NCBI GenBank assembly: GCA_023392635.1
Contig: JAEVYS010000036.1
Location: 1-49,240 of the forward strand
From: Actinomycetes bacterium
GTDB taxonomy: Bacteria; Actinomycetota; Actinomycetes; Propionibacteriales; Propionibacteriaceae
Reading direction: 5' to 3'
Length of the DNA stretch: 49,240 nt
Position numbers and translations under genes: made by a program. A model generated the notes under the pieces. The model did not search any database. It saw only the letters and a list, made by a program, of their open reading frames with translations, and was not told where the DNA came from. Positions 40,553 to 49,240 of the stretch are shown in pieces; positions within the stretch are counted from its first letter, which is position 1; each line of letters opens with the position of its first letter.

Positions 40553-41859
40553 CACTGCTCCTTTTCGGTAGCTGCCGGAGGATCGAGGGAGACCCGCCTG
40601 GCCTCATCCTGTACCGCCCGCCAGGGGATGTGCGCCCAATTCGGACGATTGCGTACTTCGTAGACGACCTCGTAGACCGCCTTGTCCAGTTCGTAGGCCC
40701 GGAGCAGCGCCGGTTCCGCACGGCGCTCGCCGCTGTAGCCGTCGAGGAAGGCCTCCCGCGCGGCCAGGCACCAGTCCCGCGCGGCGTGGCCCTCGGGATC
40801 GGGGTGGGCGCTGCGCGCGTAGTCCAGGCTGCGAAGCAGTCCGGCGACATCGCGCCAGACCGAGTCGAACTCGCGGCGCTCGGCCAGCGTCTTCAGCGGC
40901 TCGCCCTCGAAGTCGATGATCACCCATGGCGACAGCCCGGGCGCCTCACGGTGCAGCACCTGTCCGAGGTGGAAGTCGCCGTGCACCCGCTGCGTGGCGA
41001 GCTGACCGGTACTGGGCGCCGCGAACAGCAACTGGACCGCATGGCGGTACCCGTCGAGCTCGTGCACCTGCTCGGCAGCGGCGGTGAAGCGGTCGAGCAT
41101 GTCGGCGGCGAGCTCGGCCCCCGGACGAACCGACGTGCCGAAGGCGCCGGCGAGGCGCGCGTGCAGGTCACGCAGCTCCACGCCGAGCCGGCGGCACTCG
41201 CCGGTGATGTCGCGGTCCTCCGCGCAGGCCCTGGTGGCGTACACCCAGCCGTCGGTGACGCCCTGGATGCGCTCGCAGAACATCGCAAGGTCGTACCCCT
41301 CGGCGCTGAGCAGCCCATAGAGGTCGGGCGTGATCCCCGAGCCGTTCAGCGCGCCCAGGACCTCGGCATCGAGGTTGCGCCCCGGTTCCAGCTTGCGGAA
41401 GAGCTTCAGCAGGGTGTGGTCGCCGATCATCACCGTCGTGTTGCTCTGCTCCCCGGTGAACAGCCGCATCCCGGCCGTCGGGTCGACCTGCGAGGCGTCC
41501 GACCACTCCATGCCGACCGGCGGGCGGTGGAGCAGTGCCGACACGAGGGCGGCCACCGCAGCGGGGTGGGTCGGTGCGTCCAGCACGTCCACCTGCCCGA
41601 GCCCGTCCAGCACGGTGGTGCCCACCGGCAACCCGGCCGGAGCGGTGCCCGCCGGCACGTAGGCCACCAGGAGCTGGTAGTACTCGGTCCGCCCGTCGCT
41701 GTAGGCGATCTCGGCGAGCTCGGAGCGGACCGCGGGCCATTGGCCCTCCGCCGTGTACCAGGGCAGGGGAGTGATGCCGGCGACCCGGGCCCCGAGGCCC
41801 TTGCCGCCGAACCAGCGGGCCTGGCGCAGGTAGCCCTCCCAGGCCGGCGCGGTGCTCAC
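40552..41859 (-). CDS. mak: Maltokinase
   Basis: Phosphorylates maltose to alpha-maltose 1-phosphate, the donor for GlgE. The 435-residue protein has the N-terminal cap region (YLRQARWFGGKGLGARVAG) and the aminoglycoside-phosphotransferase-like kinase core with HGDFHLGQVLH as catalytic loop and WVIIDFEGEP as the metal-binding DFEGEP motif. The C-terminal YELDKAVYEVVYEVRNRPNW is typical of Mak/Pep2. The GTG at 41859 is supported by GAGGG upstream and the family N-terminus; it lies 10 nt after the glgE stop. It is not fused to treS. Confidence 0.93.
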   Translation of the reverse strand: MSTAPAWEGYLRQARWFGGKGLGARVAGITPLPWYTAEGQWPAVRSELAEIAYSDGRTEYYQLLVAYVPAGTAPAGLPVGTTVLDGLGQVDVLDAPTHPAAVAALVSALLHRPPVGMEWSDASQVDPTAGMRLFTGEQSNTTVMIGDHTLLKLFRKLEPGRNLDAEVLGALNGSGITPDLYGLLSAEGYDLAMFCERIQGVTDGWVYATRACAEDRDITGECRRLGVELRDLHARLAGAFGTSVRPGAELAADMLDRFTAAAEQVHELDGYRHAVQLLFAAPSTGQLATQRVHGDFHLGQVLHREAPGLSPWVIIDFEGEPLKTLAERREFDSVWRDVAGLLRSLDYARSAHPDPEGHAARDWCLAAREAFLDGYSGERRAEPALLRAYELDKAVYEVVYEVRNRPNWAHIPWRAVQDEARRVSLDPPAATEKEQ

Positions 41860-41869
41860 GGCAGGTCCC

Positions 41870-43951
41870 TCAGCCTCGCTGGACGTGCAGGATGTGGGCG
41901 GGGTTGGCAGGGGTGAGCCGGACGAAGTTGCGCTCCGCCCAGGTGAACGTGGCGCCGGTGAGCTCGTCCCTGAGGCCGATGGTCGGGCCGTCCACTCCCA
42001 GCCAGGCGAGGTCGAGGCGGACCTCGCTCTCCACACCCTGGTTCGGGTCGAGGCTGCAGATCACCACGACCGCGTCCTCCGCGTCCCGCTTGGCGTAGGC
42101 GATGACGCCGTCGTGCGGCACCTCGAGGAACCGGATCTGGCGCAGCTGCTGCAGCGCGGGGTGGTTGCGCCGGATGTCGTTCAGCCTGCCGAGCAGCACG
42201 TTGAGGTTGGGTTGTGCGGAGAAGTCGCGCGGACGGTACTCGAACTTCTCCGAGTTCCGGTACTCCTCACCGCCCGGCTTGAGCGCCTCGTGCTCGAACA
42301 GCTCGAACCCGGAGTAGACGCCCCACGAGGGGGCGAGGGTGGCAGCGAGCACGGCGCGGATCGCGAAGGCGGCCGGGTTCCCCGACTGCAGGAAGAACGG
42401 GTTGATGTCCGGCGTGTTGACGAAGAAGTTCGGACGGTAGAACGCGTCGGTCCGGGTGGAGAGCTCGGTGAGGTACTCCTCGAGTTCCCACTTGGTGTTG
42501 CGCCAGGTGAAGTAGGTGTAGCTCTGGTGGAAGCCCACCTTGCCGAGCGCATGCATCATCTCCGGCTTGGTGAACGCCTCCGCGAAGAAGATCACGTCGG
42601 GGTCGGTCTCGCGGACCTGGCGCATGATCCAGGCCCAGAACTGCACCGGCTTGGTGTGCGGGTTGTCCACGCGGAAGATCCGGACGCCGCGGGCGATCCA
42701 CAACTTCAGGATGCGCAGCACCTCGGAATAGATGCCCTCGGGATCGTTGTCGAAGTTGATCGGGTAGATGTCCTGGTACTTCTTCGGCGGGTTCTCGGCA
42801 TAGGCGATCGTCCCGTCCAGCCGGGTGGTGAACCACTCCGGGTGCTCGGTGACCCACGGATGGTCCGGTGAGGCCTGCAGCGCGAAGTCCAGCGCCACCT
42901 CCAGGCCCACCTCCCTGGCCTTGGCCACGAAGCGGTCGAATGCGTCCCCGTCGCCCAGGTCGGGATGGATGGCGTCGTGGCCGCCCTCGGGTGCGCCGAT
43001 GGCCCATGGGGAGCCGGGGTCCCCGGGGGCAGGGATGAGGGTGTTGTTGCGACCCTTGCGGAACGACGTGCCGATGGGGTGGATCGGGGGCAGGTAGACC
43101 ACGTCGAAACCCATCGCGGCGACCTCTTCGAGCCGCTGGTGGCAGGAGTCGAACGTGCCCGACGTCCACTTCTTCGTCGACGGGTCGTACGTGGCGCCGA
43201 CCGACCGGGGGAAGAACTCGTACCAGCTGCCGTAGAGGGCGCGCTTGCGGTCCACGAACAGCGGGAACTCGGCGGTGGGGGAGAGCAGTTCCCGTGGGCC
43301 GAACTGCTCCATCGCGTGGCGGATGCCCTTGGCCGTCGCCACCTCGATGAGGTCCGCCGCCGGACGCTCGGGGATGAGCAGCATCGACGTGGCCTTCAGG
43401 ATGGAGGCCTGGACCGGATCGCCCGCCTTCTCGGCGAGGGCCGCGGTGCGCTCGAGCAGGTCGCGGCCCTCCAGGCAGACCAGTTCGATGTCGACCCCGG
43501 CCGGCAGCTTCGCCTCTGCGTTGTGCAGCCAGGTTCCCCACGGGTCGGACCAGCCCTCGACGCGGAACGTCCAGGCGCCGGGTGCGTCCGGCCGCACCCA
43601 CGCTTCCCAGGGATCGAGTCCGCGCGGCTCGAGCGGAGTCATGTCGACGCGCTGCTCGCGGCCGTCGGGAGCGGTGAGGATGACCGAGGCGTTCACCGCG
43701 TCGTGGCCCTCCCTGAACACCTTGGCCCGGATCGGGATCAGCTCGCCGACCACGGCCTTCGCCGGGTACGCGCCGCCCTCGACCACCGGGCTGACTCCCG
43801 TGACCGGGATGCGGCCGAACCCGCGCACCACGGTCCGGGAAGGAGTGAGGTCCAGCGGGGCGGGCTTCGCCGCCGCGGAGGCCGGCGGCGCTGCCGGGGC
43901 GGACGTGGCCGGCTGCTGGAGCGGGCGGGACGGTTTTGCTGTGGCGCTCAC
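41870..43951 (-). CDS. glgE: Alpha-1,4-glucan:maltose-1-phosphate maltosyltransferase
   Basis: GH13_3 enzyme that extends alpha-glucan with maltosyl units from maltose 1-phosphate. The 693-residue protein has a Pro/Ala-rich N-terminal stretch of about 35 residues, then RIPVTGVSPVVEGGAYPAKAV. The nucleophile is Asp429 (IFRVDNPHTKP), the acid/base Glu458 (FFAEAFTKPEM) and the third carboxylate Asp515 (VNTPDINPF). These spacings (29 and 86) equal those of Streptomyces GlgE. FDVVYLPPIHPIG is also present. It is the first gene of glgE-mak-glgB-Nudix, with TAGGTT 6 nt before the GTG start. Confidence 0.96.
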   Translation of the reverse strand: MSATAKPSRPLQQPATSAPAAPPASAAAKPAPLDLTPSRTVVRGFGRIPVTGVSPVVEGGAYPAKAVVGELIPIRAKVFREGHDAVNASVILTAPDGREQRVDMTPLEPRGLDPWEAWVRPDAPGAWTFRVEGWSDPWGTWLHNAEAKLPAGVDIELVCLEGRDLLERTAALAEKAGDPVQASILKATSMLLIPERPAADLIEVATAKGIRHAMEQFGPRELLSPTAEFPLFVDRKRALYGSWYEFFPRSVGATYDPSTKKWTSGTFDSCHQRLEEVAAMGFDVVYLPPIHPIGTSFRKGRNNTLIPAPGDPGSPWAIGAPEGGHDAIHPDLGDGDAFDRFVAKAREVGLEVALDFALQASPDHPWVTEHPEWFTTRLDGTIAYAENPPKKYQDIYPINFDNDPEGIYSEVLRILKLWIARGVRIFRVDNPHTKPVQFWAWIMRQVRETDPDVIFFAEAFTKPEMMHALGKVGFHQSYTYFTWRNTKWELEEYLTELSTRTDAFYRPNFFVNTPDINPFFLQSGNPAAFAIRAVLAATLAPSWGVYSGFELFEHEALKPGGEEYRNSEKFEYRPRDFSAQPNLNVLLGRLNDIRRNHPALQQLRQIRFLEVPHDGVIAYAKRDAEDAVVVICSLDPNQGVESEVRLDLAWLGVDGPTIGLRDELTGATFTWAERNFVRLTPANPAHILHVQRG

Positions 43952-43957
43952 AGGCCC

Positions 43958-43963
43958 AACCTA
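43958..43963 (-). promoter_or_regulatory. Candidate -10 element of the glgE operon
   Basis: TAGGTT on the minus strand ends 6 nt before the GTG at 43951; no Shine-Dalgarno sequence, so a leaderless mRNA is likely. Confidence 0.5.
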
Positions 43964-44029
43964 GCGTCTGGCTTCGGGCAGCGGGAGGGAGTTGCGTTCA
44001 CACCGGGCGGTTACCCATGACGGTGCGGT

Positions 44030-44845
44030 TCAGCCCTTCGAGGCCTCGATCCGGACCAGGATCTCGCCGTGCAGGACGCTGATCCAGCCGTCGGGGGCCG
44101 CGGCCCAGGCACGCCAGGCCCCGGCGATGTCCTCCAGTTCTCCCCGGCTCGCCAGGCCCGAGTCCACCAGCTGGTCGGCGATCGCGGAACCGGTGATGCG
44201 GTCGGCCCACATGTGGCCCCACGCGGCGCGGGACGTCGGATCGGCGTAGCACCAGGTGGACGCGGAGGCCACCACGTCGGTGCAGCCCGCGGCGTGCGCC
44301 CAGCCCAGCAGCCGGCGACCCGCGTCCGGCTCCCCGTGGTTGGCACGCGCGGCGACGGAGTACAGCTCGCGCCAACGGTCCAGCTCCACGCTGGCCGGGA
44401 ACCAGGTGAAGGCCCCGTAGTCGCCGTCGCGGGCGGCGACCAGGCCTTCGGGACGGCAGACCCGGGCCATCTCCCGGATCGCCTGCACCGGGTCGGCGAC
44501 GTGCTGGAGAACCTGGTGGGCGTGGACCACGTCGACGCTGTCGTCCGGCAGCTCCAGCGCGTGCACGTCGCCCACGACGTAGTCGACGTTGCCGCAGCCG
44601 CGTTCCTCGACCCCCTGCCTGGTGATCGCGAGGACCTCCTCGGAGGTCTCGAGGGCGATCACCCGCCCGGGCGCGACGAGCTCGGCAAGGTCGGCCGTGA
44701 TCGTGCCGGGGCCGCTGCCCACGTCCAGCAGCGTCTGCCCGGGACGCAGGTGCGGCACGAGGTACGCGGCGGAGTTCGCCGCCGTCCTCGTCCGGTGCGA
44801 CCTCAGCACACTCTCCGCGTGCCCGTGCGTGTACGCGTCCGCCAT
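44030..44845 (-). CDS. Class I SAM-dependent methyltransferase
   Basis: A 271-residue UbiE-like methyltransferase with the SAM motif TLLDVGSGPGTITADLAE, acidic residue in VIALETSEEV, VVGDVHALELPDDSVDVV and HQVLQHVADPVQAIREMARV. It begins HGHAESVLRSHRTRTAANSAAYL, the N-terminus of a broad group acting on small molecules. The substrate is unknown. TAGCCT lies 6 nt before the ATG. It ends 78 nt before the glgE start and seems to be transcribed alone. Confidence 0.9.
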   Translation of the reverse strand: MADAYTHGHAESVLRSHRTRTAANSAAYLVPHLRPGQTLLDVGSGPGTITADLAELVAPGRVIALETSEEVLAITRQGVEERGCGNVDYVVGDVHALELPDDSVDVVHAHQVLQHVADPVQAIREMARVCRPEGLVAARDGDYGAFTWFPASVELDRWRELYSVAARANHGEPDAGRRLLGWAHAAGCTDVVASASTWCYADPTSRAAWGHMWADRITGSAIADQLVDSGLASRGELEDIAGAWRAWAAAPDGWISVLHGEILVRIEASKG

Positions 44846-44851
44846 TCCCGG

Positions 44852-44857
44852 AGGCTA
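44852..44857 (-). promoter_or_regulatory. Candidate -10 element of the methyltransferase gene
   Basis: TAGCCT on the minus strand ends 6 nt before the ATG at 44845. Confidence 0.45.
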
Positions 44858-44905
44858 TCCGGCGGCCGTGCTGCCCCGGCACCCTCGCTCCGGCTCCCGA
44901 GACAC

Positions 44906-44911
44906 TAGGAT
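44906..44911 (+). promoter_or_regulatory. Candidate -10 element upstream of the MFS gene leader
   Basis: TAGGAT ends 7 nt before a GTG at 44919 and about 150 nt before the MFS start at 45065. Confidence 0.4.
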
Positions 44912-44918
44912 CGCGGCC

Positions 44919-44957
44919 GTGAAGGGACTTCCCGGGCGACCGGGCACGCGGCGCTGA
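44919..44957 (+). CDS. Putative 12-residue leader peptide
   Basis: GTG 44919 to TGA 44955-44957 encodes MKGLPGRPGTRR. It stands exactly where a leaderless message from the TAGGAT promoter would begin. The 107 nt up to the MFS start are very GC-rich and hold inverted repeats. A role in attenuation of the transporter is possible but unproven; a frame this short may occur by chance. Confidence 0.25.
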   Translation: MKGLPGRPGTRR

Positions 44958-46226
44958 TTCCGGCCGCACGCGTGCCTGCCCCGTCCACACCCTGACGCGC
45001 CGGCAGGCGCCGCCGCACGGTTCTGCGCGCCCCCGCCCGCCGTTCCACCCACCGGGAGTTCCGCATGTTCCTCGTCGCCCTGGCCTATCTCGCCTTCGTC
45101 AGCCTCGCCCTGCCGCCGTCCATGCTCGGCGTCGTGTGGCCGACGATGCGGCTGTCGCTCGCGCAGCCACTCACCGCCGTCGGGCTCGTCCCCCCGGTCG
45201 GAGTGCTCGCGGGGCTGGTGTCGACCAGCCTTGCTCCCTGGCTCGTCCGGCGCTTCGGTGTGGGACGGGTGCTCGCCGCCGGCACCGGGGGCTCGGCCCT
45301 GGCGCTCGCCCTGTCGGCGGCGAGCACGTCCATGGGGCTCTTCCTCGCAAGCGTGGCCGTCGGCGGTCTCGCCGCCGGCGCCCTCGACACGACCCTGAAC
45401 GTCTTCGCTGCGCGCAGGTTCGGCCCCCGACGGATCAACCTCATGCACGCGTCGTACGGCCTCGGTGCGGCCGCGTCCCCGCTGATCGTGACCGCCGTGC
45501 TCGTCTCCGGGCTCAGCTGGCGGTGGTCCTACCTGATCGTTTTGGGGCTCCAACTGGTCGTCGCCGCCACGTTCGCGCTCACCAGGCACCGCTGGGACGT
45601 CCCGATGCCGGAGACGGCGGCGCGGCGACTCCGGTCGACGCGGGTCTGGAACCTCGACTCGCTCCTGGGGATCGTGCTTTCTGCGGTGCAGAACGGCATC
45701 GAGTCGACAGTGGCGATCTGGGCCTTCACCCATCTCGTCGGGCTGGGAGTTCCCACCGTCGTGGCCGGAGGCCTGGCCTCGGGCTACTGGCTGACGCTCG
45801 TCCTCGGCCGCGTCGTCCTCGGGTCGCTCGCGGAACGCATCGGCGCGTGGGGAGTGCTGGTGATCTCCGTCACGATCCTCCTCGTGGCGTCACTGCTCGC
45901 GAACCTCACCCTGCCGGCTCCTGCGATGGCCGCGGTCCTGCTCTTCGGCGTGGGTGCCGCCCCGGTGTACCCCCTGCTCGTCCTCACCACGGCACGACGG
46001 ACGTCCGCCCTCGTCGCAGACCGGGTCATCGGCCTCCAGGCGGCCGCTTCGTCGATCGGCGCGGCCACGATCCCGGGCCTCGCCGGCCTCGCGATCGCGG
46101 TCACGCTTCCGGCGTTCGGATGGGTGACCGGCGGCCTGAGCCTGGCGGCAACCATCCTCGTGCTCGCCATGCGTCGCCGCTCGCTGCGCACCGACGGCGG
46201 GGCCGGCGCGTCGCCGCCTCCGGCCC

Positions 46227-48419
<2,193 letters not shown>

Positions 48420-48541
48420 AGGACCCAGCTCCCCCTCCTGGAACGCGAACCTCCCTAGTGTCGCCTAACCTTCGTGGAGGGACCAACCGCAACCCTCCGA
48501 AACAGGAAATCGTTTCACAAGCACCCGGGAGAGGAGAACGA

Positions 48542-49240
48542 ATGGTCACGCGCACCTATCTCGACCATGCGGCCTCCTCTCCGACGATTCCGGAGGCGGT
48601 CGAGGCGATGGCCGGGGTGCTGGGCGTCGCCGGCAATCCCAGCTCCCTGCACGCGTCCGGGCGCGCCGCCAGGCGGGTGCTGGAGGAGGCGCGGGAATCG
48701 CTCGCGGACGACCTCGGGGCTGCCCCCGGCGAGGTGGTCTTCACCTCCGGCGGCACCGAGGCCAACAACCTCGCACTGCTCGGGTCGCTGTCGGAAGCCC
48801 GCCCGTTGCTGGCGGTGTCCTCGATCGAGCACCCCTCGGTGGCGGCGGTGGGTGGCCGCGGCGCAGACGTGGTGGTGCTGCCGGTGGGCGCGACCGGCCA
48901 CCTCGACGTCGCCTCGGCGCGGGCCCTGGTGGACCGGCGGACGGCCCTGGTGTCGGTGATGTGGGTCAACAACGAGACCGGCGCGACGCAGCCGGTGGCG
49001 GAGGTCGTGGACCTCGCGCACGCGGTCGGAGCGCTGGCCCACTCGGATGCGGTCCAGGCCTTCGGCCACCTGCCCGTGGCGTTCGCGTCGTCCGGCCTCG
49101 ACCTGCTCAGCGTCTCCGCCCACAAGCTCGGCGGGCCGGTCGGGGTCGGCGCCCTGCTCGTCCGCCGCGGGACGCCCCTGCGGCCCGCGGGGTTCGGCGG
49201 TGGGCAGGAGGCGCACCTGCGGTCGGGCACGGTGCCGGTC
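48542..49240 (+). CDS. Cysteine desulfurase (IscS/NifS family), N-terminal part
   Basis: PLP enzyme that takes sulfur from cysteine for Fe-S clusters or tRNA thiolation. The first 233 codons are present; the gene runs off the right edge. Visible are TYLDHAASSP, NPSSLHASGRAARR, FTSGGTEANNLALLG, the SIEHPSV histidine, MWVNNETGATQPV, and the PLP lysine in VSAHKLGGPVGVG (Lys195). The end keeps the ...GGGQEAHLRSGT region. GAGAGGAG precedes the ATG. A -10 candidate TAACCT lies at 48466-48471. Confidence 0.94.
   Translation, partial: MVTRTYLDHAASSPTIPEAVEAMAGVLGVAGNPSSLHASGRAARRVLEEARESLADDLGAAPGEVVFTSGGTEANNLALLGSLSEARPLLAVSSIEHPSVAAVGGRGADVVVLPVGATGHLDVASARALVDRRTALVSVMWVNNETGATQPVAEVVDLAHAVGALAHSDAVQAFGHLPVAFASSGLDLLSVSAHKLGGPVGVGALLVRRGTPLRPAGFGGGQEAHLRSGTVPV

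Overview
This window is GC-rich, gene-dense actinobacterial chromosome. The gene order (rho, rpmE, prfA, prmC, threonylcarbamoyl-AMP synthase, wecA, atp operon, DUF2550), NucS/EndoMS, an actinobacterial-type 2-oxoglutarate decarboxylase N-terminus, the GlgE pathway and a methylmalonyl-CoA epimerase closely resembling the Propionibacterium shermanii enzyme point to the family Propionibacteriaceae. The genus cannot be fixed from sequence reading alone.

Layout. 1-1218: N-terminal end of kgd/sucA (minus), an NAD(P)-binding protein (minus) and tRNA-Arg(CCG) (minus). 1278-5197: a lipoprotein, then lysA-hom-thrH, a compact aspartate-family amino-acid operon in which thrH sits where thrC-thrB are normally found. 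5198-7351: rho, with a leader that carries an overlapping upstream ORF, and a bidirectional terminator shared with an Eis-like acetyltransferase. 8675-13316: rpmE, prfA, prmC, a Sua5/YwlC-type enzyme, wecA and an AtpI-like membrane protein. 13353-20548: atpZ and atpBEFHAGDC, encoding a complete F1Fo ATP synthase, with a 22-codon mini-ORF wedged between atpF and atpH. 20564-22088: a DUF2550 gene followed by a REP-associated tyrosine transposase (RAYT) with four REP-type palindromes, two on each side, in opposite orientation. 22089-31845: cobalamin adenosyltransferase, lipoprotein cyclophilin, alpha/beta hydrolase, zinc-ribbon protein, nucS, AI-2E family transporter, a DivIVA-like coiled-coil protein, methylmalonyl-CoA epimerase, phosphoglucomutase, a thioredoxin/TPR protein and the first of two toroid (squalene-cyclase-like) proteins. 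31928-37849: DUF2853, a hypothetical protein, a large MFS exporter with a long extracytoplasmic coiled-coil insertion, an aldo/keto reductase, small proteins and the second toroid protein. 37875-48419: the alpha-glucan block: glgE, maltokinase, glgB and a GNAT-like/Nudix fusion as one operon, then a methyltransferase, a second MFS transporter and glgX. 48542-end: an incomplete cysteine desulfurase.

How the genes fit together: glgE-mak-glgB plus glgX and pgm cover much of alpha-glucan synthesis and debranching; treS and glgM are not in the window. The PduO-type adenosyltransferase and the epimerase both serve the B12-dependent methylmalonyl-CoA route, as expected of a propionate-forming actinobacterium. 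Many monocistronic genes show a TANNNT hexamer 6-7 nt before the start codon with no Shine-Dalgarno sequence, so leaderless transcription looks common. No stretch over 300 bases lacks a gene. No CRISPR array, prophage, plasmid-type region or complete novel defence system was seen; the most unusual items are the REP/RAYT element, the thrH substitution, the coupled small ORFs before rho and atpH, and the coiled-coil MFS protein.
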